Assembly (NCBI GenBank): GCA_903813345.2
Contig: CAIIXF020000006.1
Location: forward strand, 30,484,024-30,548,023
Source of the DNA: Owenia fusiformis
Taxonomy: Eukaryota > Annelida > Polychaeta > Sabellida > Oweniidae
Direction: 5' to 3'
DNA length: 64,000 bases
The notes under the pieces were generated by a model. It did no database searches. It worked only from the letters and a program-made list of their open reading frames with translations, and had not been told where the DNA came from. How positions within the stretch are numbered: position 1 is the stretch's first letter; every line of letters begins with the position of its first letter. The position numbers and the translations under genes are program-made. Below are positions 1 through 13,100 of this stretch, piece after piece.

Positions 1-77
1 TTATGTTAAGATTTCATCTGTTTGATATAGTTAATAGGGGTTGTATTATGTTTTAATGAAATGAAATTTACTTCCAG

Positions 78-504
78 TGACCACACTAAAGACAAACTCT
101 CAAGAAATGCTCATCTTGCCACAAAAACATTTCAAGCACTCAGGATATTTGTAAACAATGAACTGAATGAGCTGAACACTGCATTAAAGATGGCGCACAA
201 GTTTCTTAAACCTGGCGGGAAATGTGTCGCAATATCCTTCCATTCCTTGGAGGATCGGATTATTAAACGGAATTTCATGGGCATAGATATTGATGCTAAA
301 ATTAATACTAAGCTCAGTGATCACTACAAATATAAAGACCCTAGTTTGGTAATGGATAAAGATCACATAGGGAAGTTACTAGAGAAACATTGGAGTTTAA
401 TTAACAAGAAAGTTGTCGTTCCAACTGAGGGGGAATGTCAACTCAATCCAAGAGCCAGATCTGCTAAATTACGTGCAGCCATAAAAGTACATGAAGAACC
501 CTGA
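78..504 (+). CDS. METTL15: METTL15, last coding exon (mitochondrial 12S rRNA N4-cytidine methyltransferase)
   Basis: This is the C-terminal exon of a RsmH/MraW-family methyltransferase. The animal member METTL15 makes N4-methylcytidine in mitochondrial small-subunit rRNA. The frame is open to a TGA at 502-504. It shows the family motifs VNNELNEL, a GG-containing strand (FLKPGGKCVAISF), SFHSLEDRIIK and the C-terminal signature NPRARSAKLRA. The exon probably starts at 78 after the acceptor TTACTTCCAG, completing a split codon; an in-frame ATG at 61 falls in the acceptor tract and is not a start. About 141 residues are encoded here and the rest lies upstream of the window. An AATAAA at 851-856 could end the transcript. 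Family identity is secure from the motifs; the mitochondrial role is inferred from the family. Confidence 0.92.
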
Positions 505-1319
505 TATTCGTAAACTGTACAGATGAGCATTACACTGCATGGATGTATATTATAGTCACAGTGCATTAATTTTTTTATTTGCCCAAATCAAAGAACTATG
601 GACTTACATCATTGAACTGGAAACTCCCATTGAGTTAAGGGTCTAACCTTCAGAAAAGCATTACATACAATTATGACGTCACACATTACACTTATTACCA
701 GGGGTATTGTTCGTGAACATACCCTGGGTGAAATGTTGACTTTGTTTACAGTTTATAGAAGGTGTGAATGCAGTCATGTTCAAATAACAAATACAAAACC
801 ATGAGAATAGACCTAGATGTCATGAATATGTATTTATATCAGGAACAAAGAATAAAACTTACAAATTTAATTATTTGGATTTATGTTGGTCAGTAAATTA
901 ACCTCCTTCAGACTGTATTGAAACCCAGAATCTTTTTACAACAAATATTGTCTTGGACTTTGAATCCCTATAATTATTTTGAGTCTGTGCATAATTTAGT
1001 CTATTGAATTATGTTTTGGTTTTCATATATACGCTTTCTATTCCAGTAGTTTTGTTTTCCTTATGTAAAAGAGAGCTTCATTTACTCTCAGAATTTGAAG
1101 GAATCCATTATCGAGCCATATCAATATAATATATATTGTACATATTGTTGATCAGAATTTAGGTTGTCGTATCAAGTACAAGCAAACTACATCCATGGTA
1201 ATATCCAAAAAGGTAAAAAGAACCATCTCATTCTGTATCAAAAATTAAAATAAGACTAACCCATTTAAAATAAAATGGCATATTTGAATTCATTTTAAAA
1301 CGTACAGGTGCAATAACAC
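505..1319. other. METTL15 3' UTR and flank, no further gene seen
   Basis: AT-rich sequence with an AATAAA at 851-856. Bases about 672-790 are an inverted copy of about 31690-31850 (shared TGACGTCACAC and TTTACAGTTTATAGAAGG-like blocks), so they are a dispersed repeat. No conserved open frame was seen. Confidence 0.5.
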
Positions 1320-2228
1320 ATGTACCTCAAAAAGGTGTCAAAATACAATATTTTTGCTCTCGTTCCATGTCATGCCAATTTTTCTAAAATTCCAGGAGTT
1401 TTGACTTTTTGGAAAATCCTGCCATTTTTATCGTTGTCTGGCAAAAAATTGGAAACATGGACATCATTTTCTTTTCAAATGAATTTTGATATTTCTGCAT
1501 CTCATATATTCAATAACTTCATTATTAAATCAGGTAATTCAATAAATAGCTAAATATAAATATAGCTCAATATATTTTGCTATTCTTTTGTGACATAATA
1601 AATATGTTCATATCTTTACATGTTGCGATCATCAAAGTGTAACAATTTATTACAGATTCCAAATGCCAGTTAATAAGCAGTAGCTGTAACAGCATATTGT
1701 TAGTCAAGTTGGTTGTTTGTTTTTTGTTTTTTATAAATTCTTGCATCCAATGTTTTAATGCACCATGCACCTACCACCTATTTTGACAATAAATTTGGAT
1801 ATTTCTCCAACTAAAGTAGTTTCCATTTGAAAATCTGAGGGAATTTATGCCCAAAGGTCAAGATAATACTGCTAACTGATGCTTACAAACAGATAAGCCT
1901 GTGCAATTTTAAGGAATTATGTGTATATTTATTCTAAACAAACAAAAGAACTCTTGTATGTGCTGACAGGTCAGTGAGAATTCTGCACAAATATTGGAAA
2001 CAAACATGCACCATCAATACTGAGGTGAATACCCTCTATAAGGTTTCCATCCTGTCTGTTCAATGGATTATTGATTCATGCATTGAAATACTCTTAACAA
2101 AACTAGAATACATATACACTGTATTAAGTCATTTACTTGACTATTGTACAGACAACATTTTCATACAGTCAAAGTTCCATTTACAGGTGTATTCCCAGAC
2201 ACATTCGCTGAAGTCTTGATATTACATT

Positions 2229-2954
2229 ATGAAAAAGACTGGAAGCTCTAAAGGACCTGCCAAACAAGTAAGTCTAAAAACCAAAGTACCAAAGTACTGT
2301 GCTTTCAGTAGCAGTAGTAGTAGCACCATATTTCACTTTTCACTGAAATCTCATTTTTAATAAGATTTTAGGAGATCTGCATTTTCAACCATTCAAGATC
2401 AACTTTTTCTTCTATTTGATAGCATATTTGAATTCTGTATGTAATTTTTCATTAAACAACTTTGATTTGCGGTTACCTTCATTTAACTAAATCCTAAATC
2501 CCCATTTATTTGACACAATGATAAAAACCTTTAAATATTTCATTTTCTCTTTAAGGTTCACAATTTTATAGTTCGTGTTATAAAGTAAAAATTGTTATTT
2601 TAGGTGGCTCAACCAGTGCAGGAAGGAAAACAAAGACAACAGATGTCAAATATTCTTATGCAACCCCTAAATACCAACATTATGGCACATCAATCTGCAC
2701 ATGTACCCCAAATAATGGCACATCAATCTGCACATGTGCCTCAAATAATGGCGCATCAATCTGCACATGTGCCCCAAATAATGGCGCATCAATCTGCACA
2801 TGTGCCCCAAATAATGGCGCATCAATCTGCACATGCGCCCCAGTTGTACGACCAACCAGCACAATCAATACCACAATCAAACCAGCAACAAGCAAAACCA
2901 GTTGTCAAATCAACAACTACCAAGAAGAAAGGTGGAAATAACAAACATAAGTAA
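2229..2954 (+). pseudogene. Truncated duplicate of the KY-like gene, exons 1-2 only
   Basis: Exon 1 (2229-2267) encodes MKKTGSSKGPAKQ and ends at a GTAAGT donor. Exon 2 starts at 2604 after TTATTTTAG and encodes five 11-residue repeats (IMAHQSAHVPQ) followed by a Gln-rich, Lys-rich tail. Both match exons 1-2 of the gene at 9031, but no transglutaminase or later exons follow. Read straight on, the frame stops at 2952-2954; a GTAAGA donor at 2951 could instead splice in phase 2. Gly2, which may be myristoylated in the partner gene, is lost here. It is a pseudogene, a short Gln-rich protein gene, or an alternative 5' end. Confidence 0.65.
2679..2843 (+). repeat. 33-bp coding tandem repeat, 5 units
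   Basis: Five consecutive 33-bp units each encode IMAHQSAHVPQ, with one V to A change in the last. The paralogous exon at 9265-9363 has three units, so unit number has changed since the duplication. Confidence 0.95.
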
Positions 2955-3349
2955 GACTCCAATATCTAAAAAAAATAAAGGAGAGAAGTTCTTCAGGAAG
3001 AACACCCAACTCCTCCGAGAGAAATCAAAGGCAGGAAAATTCAGACAGGGAGTAGAACTCCATTCATAAATATACTGCATCAATATATAGGGTGTCATGG
3101 GCATTCATCCATTGCTGAGAAAGTACTTGTCAAAAAGTTTACCACTTTTTTGGCACAGCCGATATATAGTGATATAAACTAGACTTGTACATCTAATATC
3201 ATTCATAGAATGATGTTGTGTGAAACGGTGATCTCAATTAGAGACACTTTGCATAGCTTATGAAAAACAGCCTCATCACATGGAGCCATAAAGTTACATG
3301 TTGGAACCTGAATTTTGGAACCAATCATGTGCGATTGCTTTAATACAGC

Positions 3350-3750
3350 AAAGGATAAGTCTCAGTTTGGAGAACAGTCTTATGGGCTACTAATTTTTTT
3401 ATGAAAAATATAGAATATCACCCAAATCAAATTATGAATATTCAAAAGAGGACATTTAATCTACAAGATGTAAAAAAATGTAACAATTGTCCAAAGCATG
3501 GGTGACGTGCAGTAGAATGGTTCAATAAAATACAAGTCTCAATTTGGAGAAAGAAGTTCATCAGTGTACTGCGCTGATCATTTTTTTATGAAAAATCTAG
3601 AAATATCAACCAAATTAAATTATGACTGTTCAAAAGAAGACATTCAAATCAATGTTATTTAAAAAAAAAAAAAATTGTCCGAAGCAGGGGTAACGGTCAA
3701 TATTAAGAGTGATGAACTTCATTCTCCAACCCGAGAATAGTCCTTTGAAA
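3350..3750. mobile_element. Relic of the 923-bp TIR element seen at 57278-58200
   Basis: The left part (TCAGTTTGGAGAACAGTC) and right part (CTCCAACCCGAGAATAGTCC) match the inverted termini of the intact copy. Two internal blocks (ATTATGAxTxTTCAAAAGA and GTCCxAAGCAxGGGT) are shared. The centre is deleted. Confidence 0.65.
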
Positions 3751-4249
3751 TATTTTTCCAATTGAATCTTCCAAAATCCTAAGGAACAATAGTGTATGAC
3801 ACCACAATTATAATACATATTGCGATAGGGCCTAAGATGTCTGTTGTTGTTGGTCAGTATATAATATTGTTTTAGATTTATAGCCTGGTTTTGTGTTTGT
3901 TGTGTCCATAATACTAAAATCGGACATATTGAATAAGAATGAACCCAAAAGTGCCAAATTAAAAATAATGATATAAATACATGTAAATATGAATAAATAC
4001 ATAGAGTAACAAGTGAACAGGAGTAAGATGCCTTCAAATATGTAATTGTATCATGAAGAAATAATAAAACTTATGAATTCAAGTATTTTATTTTATTCAG
4101 TAAATGAAAATATACAGACCTTTTATATATATTATATTTTATATATAGGCAATATCAAGATCCAGGATCTCTATCTCTTTTTTAGCTTTTACAACAAGTA
4201 TTGTACAGAACTATGAACCTGTGTATAATTTAGATCATATTAGCATCAA

Positions 4250-5100
4250 AATATTGAAATATGACTGTATGGAAGTCAATGGGAAAGTTAGCGGGCTATA
4301 TTTAGCAGTTATGTCCCTATAATTGAATGTATTACATACCTAGCGAAGTATTTGTATGGAAGTCAATGGGAAAGTTAGCGAGCTATATCCACCGATATTG
4401 CCCGATTACCCCGATATAGCCCGCTTACCTCGTTTTGATATTAGATTTCTTAAATAACCATGATAATATCATGACGTCACGTCATTGATACAAAGTAACC
4501 ATGGGAACAAAGGCATGTAATACATCAGTTATGTCACTATGACGTGAAATATGCCTTCGTTCTTGCCCAAATATAGAGCCTCCCAAGGTCGGCCTATATT
4601 GGGAGAACTCAGGCATATTTCACGTCATAGTGACATAACCTCTAAATATGCCTGAGGTCTGTCATCAATATAGCCCAAGCTTGCGAGGGTTATATTGACG
4701 ACGAGCTGAAGGCATATATTGAATGATACGGACATAATTGTTGTATTACATACCTTTATTTCCATGGCTACACTATATCAATGATGTCACACGTCTATTT
4801 GCGAGTGAAATTTGGATGAAGTGAAACATGACCTCATTTTGATATTAGATTTCTTTAATAACCATGACAATATTACAACGTCATGTTTCATTTCGATCAA
4901 ATTCTACTCGTAAACAGATGTGTGACATCATTGATACCAAGTAGCCATCAGATTAAAGGTGTGTAATCCATACATCAGCTGTGTCACTATGATATGAAAT
5001 ATGCCTTCATTCTTGCCCAAATATAGAGCCTACCAAGGTCGGCCTATATTGGGAGAACTCAGGCATATTCCACGTAATGATGACATAACCTCTAATAAAT
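4250..5100. repeat. Duplicated palindromic repeat cluster
   Basis: A block near 4540-4645 reads as an inverted repeat (TGACGTGAAATATGCC ... GGCATATTTCACGTCA). It recurs at about 4990-5095 with shared CCCAAATATAGAGCC and GGCCTATATTGGGAG. Smaller repeats of GGAAGTCAATGGGAAAGTTAGCG occur at 4270 and 4358. It looks like a MITE family, with no coding sequence. Confidence 0.7.
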
Positions 5101-6895
5101 ACACTAGAATGAGACTCTTTTTTATATATTTATTTTATATACTTATAATCTAATAATCACAAATAAATTTGAAAGGCTTTCATATTAGATTTATTTCCTA
5201 TTCGTATACAACAAACAATTGCCTATGTTGGACAGAATTGAGCATTATCATTAATCAACAAAACATCCCATCACAAGAAGCAGATATAAAAATACTTTAT
5301 ACTGTTTGTACCATACTTATAAAATACGTCCACAAAATTCATTAATATTTAATCAAAAATAATTATTAGAAAAAACCTATTACCATATATTCATGAATAT
5401 AATTATTTTACCAGAAATTCTTGTAATGAGGCCCAGGGTTTATAGGTGAAATAACAAAGTAGAACAAGGCATTAACATGCAAAATGTCACCAACTGCCAT
5501 TTGTTACAGATGCTGACCGCTGAACACTATCCACAGAAAGTTGGAGACTATGATTAAATGCTGTATAGGTAATCCAAAATACACTACATCCCTTTACCAA
5601 GAATGGCATTATCTACAAACCACAACACACTGTAAGATTCTCAGTTGAGGGTCTGTCTATGAATGAAATACACTGAAACACTTGGCATATTTGAATTCAA
5701 ATAAAACATATGGGTCCTATAACACATAGGTCTGACTTTAACACATGGGGCCAGGGCCTCACTTAAACAAATGGTCCTCACTACTGAAACCTCTGGTACA
5801 TGTATGTTGTATTAGATGAGTTTAAAATTAGTGCCAGTTTTAAGCGAGGTATTGTTTTACAATGTTTGCTGTTTTATGTCTCATCAGACACAGATCTATA
5901 AAATATAAGTGGCAATATCTCATACTTTGAACACTACTAAGAATAATTGAGACTATCAACACAAAACTTGAAATTAAAGAAAACAAACTTGTAATTTGTA
6001 TCAAATATTCCCAAAAATTCAACTTGGTTTTTACAAAAGTGTCACATTAATTTTGCTCCTGTCCATGTCCATGGCAATTTTCTAAAATTCCAGCAGTTTT
6101 GATTTTTTGGACAACCCTGCCATTTTTATGGTTACCTTGCAAAAAATGTACAAATGGATGTCCCTTTTCTTTTCAAATTCTATGAATTTTTGATATTTCT
6201 GTGTCTTAAATGTTCAATAACCTCAATATTAAATCAGATAAATCAATAAATAAATATTATAAATCAATAAATGTTACCTTTCCTTTGTGACATAATAAGA
6301 CTCAAATATGTTCATATTTTTACATGTTCACCACACAATTACCAAATTGTAACAATTTGTTACAGATTACAATTGCCAGTTAAAAAGCAGAAGCTGTAAC
6401 AATATGTCTCAAGTATGTTCATATTTTAACATGTTGTTACAATTACCAAATTGCAACAATTTGTTACAGATTACAAATGCCAGTTAAAAAGCAGTAGCTG
6501 TAACAATATGTCACTAGATATGATGACATACTCAAGTAGGATCATATTTTTTAGGTGTTATTATTGCATTCAAGGGTTTAATGCACTATTCAAAGGTTTG
6601 TGAGAGATTCCCTTGGCTGGGAGGACGGGGATTTTGACAATAAATTGGGCTCTCAAATTTTCTACCCTGGGAGCAACCCATAAGTCAATACCCCCCTCCC
6701 CCCTGGCAGCAATAATAGCTGGTCAAATTTAATCAAAAATCTCCCATGATAAAGTACTACACAAGGTCCCATCCCCTGGGACGATAATGCATCTAAAATT
6801 ACCCACCCTCCCAACATTCAGGGGACTCCCTCAAACCTTTGAGCATCCCATAAACAGATGATTGTACATAAAAATTAAAGTTGGGAAATTCTTTA
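5100..6895. other. ERGIC2 downstream flank, no gene seen
   Basis: AT-rich, with segmental duplication copy B starting near 6040. On the minus strand an ATTAAA (plus-strand TTTAAT, 6728-6733) lies about 165 bp past the ERGIC2 stop and is a weak polyadenylation candidate. Confidence 0.4.
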
Positions 6896-7140
6896 CTAGG
6901 TAGGCGATGGTGGTGCTATAGTTTCTATATTATTCTGATTCTGTAATTGTCCAATAGGTGTCTCTACAGCTGTTTGTACCAACGTGACAGGTGGCGTTTC
7001 TATACTGGTATTGATATTATTTAGACTATGAACTGGTACTGAAGCATTGGAAGACTTTGAGTCTGAAGGTTTATATGACCCAAGTTGGAACCTGCAGCAG
7101 ATCACATCAACGAAACAGCCCATTATGCTGTGTATAAGCC
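6896..7140 (-). CDS. ERGIC2: ERGIC2 exon 10 (terminal), 24 kb from exon 9
   Basis: After the acceptor TTCTTTCAG it encodes GLIHSIMGCFVDVICCRFQLGSYKP-type sequence. This is the expected continuation of exon 9: the rest of the second membrane segment and the conserved cytosolic ICCRFxLGSYKP tail. A longer variable Ser/Thr-rich tail ends at TAG (6896-6898). Entry phase matches the exon 9 exit, which links it to ERGIC2 despite the distance. Confidence 0.88.
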
Positions 7141-10100
7141 CTGAAAGAACAGAAATATATATTTATAGTAGGAAATTGACCAGTGATTAACACAATAACT
7201 GTTTATTTCAAGTTGAAATCATTGTTATATATAATATGCTATATTAGCTATATTAGGAGGTACTGCACGTCTTATAAAGTGGCTACCATTTTTTTACCAT
7301 TTCTACCATTCTCTACCAATTTTACAAGAATTACTTGCTAAAATGTTAAGCTGATGACCTAACCTGTAATTGTAAACTACCCCAAAAATGAAAAACCAAA
7401 TCATTGCAATACTTTTACAAAATATGATTTCCTGACATCACAAGTGGGAGTCATTATGACATTTTACTACCTGTACTATATCATGCAAATTGATGCTTTC
7501 AAGTGGGAGCAAAGTTATGTATGAACACATGGCAACCCAGATAGACAAAATGATTGGTTAGAATGTGAGCTTAAATCATCAACAACAAACAAAATGAATG
7601 CAATGTTCAAAAGACACATGCCATCCCCCCTCCCCTGGCAAACTGGCCAACACCCCTCCCCCCCTCCCCCGGCAAACTGATCACAATAAAGCACCCAACC
7701 TATTTCTTATTATGCATATAAGTCTTGTTTTCACTCTTTGAAATATATTTACATAAAAAACATTGTCTGGGGGTGAATTCACTGTATTAGGTTTCCATCC
7801 TACCTATTCAATATATTATTGATTCACCTACAGAAATGCTCTTAAAAATGAGTTCTCAGAAGTAGAATAATGAACATGATATTGAATTGTAAAGCAACTC
7901 TTAATTCAATAATCAATTAGGAACAAAAATTGTGCGTTAAACAAGCTGAGATTATGCAAAAACATCAAGGAAAGGAGACATGAATGTTCAACAACTACAT
8001 TGCACAAGAACTAAAAGAACAGATTAAGAACTAATCAAAATATTAAGATATGAAGTTAGAAGCCCTACGTGAAAGATGTGATTCATAATAAGGTAACTAA
8101 ACTTCTTATCTTTATACTTGTTAGTCTTTAACACAGACTTGACGAAACATGGCAAATAATATTATACACTATTGTAAAATGTAAAACCATAAACTGTACT
8201 GGACAGTGCATTCACCCCATGTAAATATATAGAAATGCACCCTCAAGTGCCCATTCACCTGGCTGTGTGTTCAGGACTATTATTCGCATTTTCTTGTGAT
8301 CAAGAAATAAATATATGTCATCTCTCTATAAGTCACAACTTATACATTTCTATGGTTAAACGAAAAAGATGCAACGAATATTGTTCACATGTGTTTTCCA
8401 TACCTACTCAGGTTTTAGGTATATAATAAGAGGGAATATAAAGTGTATCTTGGGAGCTATCACCAATGTTCGGTGGGACTGGGATGGATAAAGGCAAGGT
8501 CCCTGCTGTCTCTCGGGAGAAACATATATTTCCCTAGGGATAAACCATGTATACAAAACCTCACAGTGTATTACCCTTATATATACATCTTTCTAGGTCT
8601 TCTGTTCTTAAGTTTTCTTTATTGAAATTCAAGCCCAGCATTTTTTGCACAATTAACATCTAAATATCAAATCCTAGGATACATACAATATAGCATGCCA
8701 TGCACTCTTTTTTAATAGTTTATTCAATATGACTCTCGATGTCAAATGTTTTCAGTTGCCTGGTAACAGTAAACAGTATTTTGTGAAATGTCATTTCTAA
8801 GACATTTACTTGACTTAACAAACAACATTTTCAATGTCCCGTTTAAATGTGGATTTACAAACACAGACCTGAATAAAAGAATACACCTGGAATGTATGAT
8901 TTTATTGATTAGACTTAAAGATACCATATACATATATTTTTTGTACTTAGGAATACTAATCTACACTCAGCAGTTCAGAACTAAATAATATCCTGTTATA
9001 CTGAGAGTCTGGTCTTGATATTACATTAAAATGGGGAGTGGAAGCTCTAAAGGACAGGCTAAACAAGTAAGTCTAAAAACCATAGTTCTATTATACATTT
9101 AGAAAAATAGCAATCCAACATCATATATTACTTTTAATTGGTGTGTTAAGGTTAAATAAGTGTTATACTAGAAACTGTTATTTTAGGTGGCACCTCGACA
9201 GGTGCAGCAAGGGCAACAGAGACAACAGATGTCAAATGTCCTCATCCAACCACAACATACCCAGATTATGGCACACCAATCTGCACATGTACCCCAGATT
9301 ATGGCACACCAATCTGCACATGTACCCCAAATAATGGCACACCAATCTGCACATGTACCCCAGATGTATAACCAACCTGTGTATCATTACACACAGCAAT
9401 ATGTAGCACAATCAATGCCACAATCAAACCAACAACAAGCACAATCACAACCAGTTGTTTTTCTTGTGCCACAATCAAATCAACAGCTAGCACATTTGCA
9501 ACCTGTGAATGCGCTCATCCCACAATCAAATCAACAGCAAGCACAATCACAATATATGAATGCACTCATGCCACAATCAAATCAACAACTAGCACAATCA
9601 CAATATATGAATGTGCAAATGCCACAATCAAATCAACAACAAGCACAATCACAACATGTGAATGCACCTACGTCACAATCAGCAAATAACCCTGCTAAGG
9701 CTCCCACACAACAACAGATTCAACAGTCGCAACAACCAACATTACCTGAAGTAGTTCCACCAACCAGAAAGAAGAAGGCAATTTTCAAGATTGATGAAAG
9801 TAAAGATAAACATGCAGAAGATGTAAGTACAGCCATATTATGTTATTTATTCTTCAATCAAGTTGAACATTCAATTCAATTCAATTTCTTTCATAATTTC
9901 TTATATAATATACACTATAAAATCATGCCATTAGACACATCAGTGGGCATATGTTGCGGTGTAACAGAAATTAAATTGTTCACATTTTTTTAACATCTTT
10001 CATGGGTACTAACCAAACCTCAATATATCGTGAGCATTTGAGGATTCACATTTAGCTGAATATACTTAAGCTTGCCAGCACATATAGCCCCATTCCTTAG

Positions 10101-13100
10101 CCATGATACAGCAGAGCAAGCTGACTGTGTCATGAATGAGGTCTGGAATGATTTTGATTCAAAGGGTGATCTCAATTTGAGAAACTTGGAAAAGCTTTAT
10201 TTGCATTTATGTTTTCCATTAAATGTAAAACAGCCCAATTCCATCCAGCAGAGCAATTAGAATTGGAGCTAATCTTTATTTTTTTGTGATATGTCATTTG
10301 CACTCTTCACCCACAGATTCCTATTGGCATCATAGCACGGAACTTTGCAGACACAGTTGCTTATCTCATAGAAGGATGCACAACTCAGGTGGACCAAATA
10401 AGGGCAATCTTCCGCTGGATTACTTCAGTAGATGTTGATTCATTGGCTCTTGACGACCTCCCACCTTCAGGTTCACCTTTGATGTATATGTATAAGATCA
10501 AATGGCAAATGGGGAACCATGCACGTTTACTGCATGCATTTTGTAGGTAGGTAATTGAAGCAATTGTACTATGGGTTGATGTGTTTTTTATCAAACTGAA
10601 CCTTCAATTCATCAGAATAAACAAAAACAATCAAACAAACCCCAAGAACCTCAAAACAATATCACTACACTGTACCAAACCAAACTGTTAATTGTTCTTA
10701 TTAATCCCTTTGATATACAGGTACCCAGTATGATTTATAGAAACATGAGCTTTGCAATGAAATGGTAACATTTGATCTCTATACTGTTTTACAGGTATGC
10801 CAAAATTGATTGTGTTCTTGTGCGAGGTATAAATAAAAGTGCTGCATATGAAATTGGTGAACCCATAAACAGAGAGACTATGTTAGCCGAATGGAATGCT
10901 GTCTTCCTGGATGGTGAATGGAGACTTATAGATGCATTCTGGGCATGCACGTGCCTTGTCGGGAAAAAAAGTAAAAACTGGAAACTACTTGATGTAGATG
11001 GTTATCTAGGAGCAACCAACACTACAAGTGATCATAGTGATGATGATGATAGTGATGATGACGATGCAGGTGAAGCTACTCACAGAGTTAATGAGTTTTA
11101 TTATTTGACCGATCCTGAAGCTATGATATACACACACTACCCTGATGATCCAAAATGGCAACTTCTAGAGACACAGATTGATTTTAAAACATTTGAAAAA
11201 CAGGCTTACATCAGAGAAAGATTCTTTGATATGGAACTATCTATAAAGCCCCCGAGCTATGAAACAGTCAATATTGAAACCATGAATGGTGAAATAGAGA
11301 TATACTTCCAACAAACCACTTCAATTGCAAAAAGTGCAACATATAAGTACAAACTCTTTCAAGCCCAAACAAGAACTGGGAATCCCCCAAGATCAAACCT
11401 TGAGAGATATGTGATGTACCAAAGAAATTTGACAGACCTGAAGTATATGATAAGATTCCCTACAGAAGGGAAATTCAAGTTTGACATATTTGGGAAAAGA
11501 GATAGTGATGAGGAGCTTGACCTGGTATGCTCATATATCATCAACTGTCCAAAAGCTAAGAAGAAATGTGAGCCTCTTCCTGAGCTACCAGAAAAGATTG
11601 GATGGGGTCCAGGAGAAGAACCAATGAAGGTTGGAATGGTTGCAAGAACACATAAGGATGGTAATATCACGACCAACCCAGATGGAAGCGTTGAGATCAG
11701 ATTTATGGCTACAAATCCTGTAACAACTGAACAACAACTGAAAAGCAACCATCTGACAGAGGCAATGCTGAGGAACTATACAATGAGTAGAATAGATCAT
11801 GAAACAGGTGACATCGTTTACAATATAAGACTACCAGAACAAGGCGAATATTCACTGAGTCTTTACGCTAATAAAACAGATGCTGAAAATCTTGCACCTG
11901 GTGTTGCTAACCATATTTGCAACTATCTGATACAATGCAACACTGAAGATTCTGATGCCCCTGTAGATAACGAACCATATCCTCAAATGAATAACAGTTT
12001 CCTAGGAAGAACATTTATTGGTGAGCTACTGAATGTTTCACCAGTGAACCACAAGGATGGACTGGTGATGACCGAAGATGGCAAGCTCTGTCTTAAGTTT
12101 AAGAAAGATGAACAATTAAACTTCCTTGCTGGACTAACTCACTCTCATATGCCGGGTGACATAGTTAGGGAATACCTCAACTATTCAGAAGATAAAGAGA
12201 ATGTGATGTTTGATCTTGATCTAGAGGCAGGAGGGGAATACTCTTGTACAATATATGCAAAGAACATCAACGATCCAAATCAGATACATGCAGTATATCA
12301 GTACCTTATCGTATGTAATAATAAGGAATCTGCCAAAACTGATATTAAAAAAACAACCAATGAAGAAAAGACTTTTGGAACTAAAGGTGAACAGGTTGAA
12401 ATAAAAATCCCAAAGTCAACTGGAAACACATTTGCGGAAGTACGTAGGACCAAAGCAAATGACTGCCCTGTAAATGATCAAGTTACAAAAACTGAAAAAG
12501 AAAACATGGAGACCTTCCATATAAAAGTCAATGAAGTTGGAGAGTATAACATCAGCATATTTGAGGAGACTGAGAGTAAATCTGCACAGATGATATCCTC
12601 CTATAGAGTTCAAAAGACTGAAGATACTGATGTAAATGATGGGAAGAAAGCACAGCCATTGTTGATTAACAGTGATGACCAGGATAGTGTGAGTAATATT
12701 TTCCTTTCTATGTTTGTGACTCTTAAGGTAGATCAAAGTTATGCCCATGTATGAGGATTAAAGTACAATGTGCTGTGATTTTAATTTCACTAAATATTAT
12801 GTTGTGAAGATCAAAAACACAGTAAGTGTTACTACTTATACAGTATAAATCGACAACATATTCTTACAATTTCTAAATGTCAAGATGCTTAATTGCTTAA
12901 TAATGTACTTATTAGATTCCTTCAATTTTAGAGCTCCACAGATGAGCCAGCTGAAAGAACAACGGTCAGCCAATCTGATGAAAATCAGAAAGCAGATGAA
13001 AATAACAGGATGCATGAGGAAAAAGGTATTAACATCCCCACAAATTGAAAGCCAAACATGTCAAGATAAAATTCTGAGAAACAATAATGTGGTTGTAATA

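Larger units (their letters stand above)
1320..2960 (+). repeat. Segmental duplication, copy A (partner about 6040-9430)
   Basis: Blocks match in the same order and orientation. 1340-1790 resembles 6050-6650 (GCTCxxGTTCCATGT, then TTCTAAAATTCCAG and AACAATTTGTTACAG). 2040-2220 resembles 7790-8880. 2229-2900 resembles 9031-9430, which contains exons 1 and 2 of the KY-like gene. Copy B holds about 1 kb more, including the last exon of ERGIC2, which I could not find in copy A. The limits are approximate. Confidence 0.7.
6040..9430 (+). repeat. Segmental duplication, copy B
   Basis: This is the partner of 1320-2960 (see there). It contains the last ERGIC2 exon and the 5' end of the KY-like gene, which are transcribed away from each other. 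Confidence 0.65.

Noticed and set aside
2667..2895. Minus-strand open frames over the 33-bp repeats
   Set aside because: They are the complement of the coding repeat on the plus strand, open because the unit is a multiple of three.
3630..4037. 135-residue minus-strand frame
   Set aside because: Partly covers a transposon relic and an A-run; composition is AT-driven and no domain is visible.
11359..11748. 129-residue minus-strand frame
   Set aside because: Antisense shadow of the Ig-like repeat exon of the KY-like gene.
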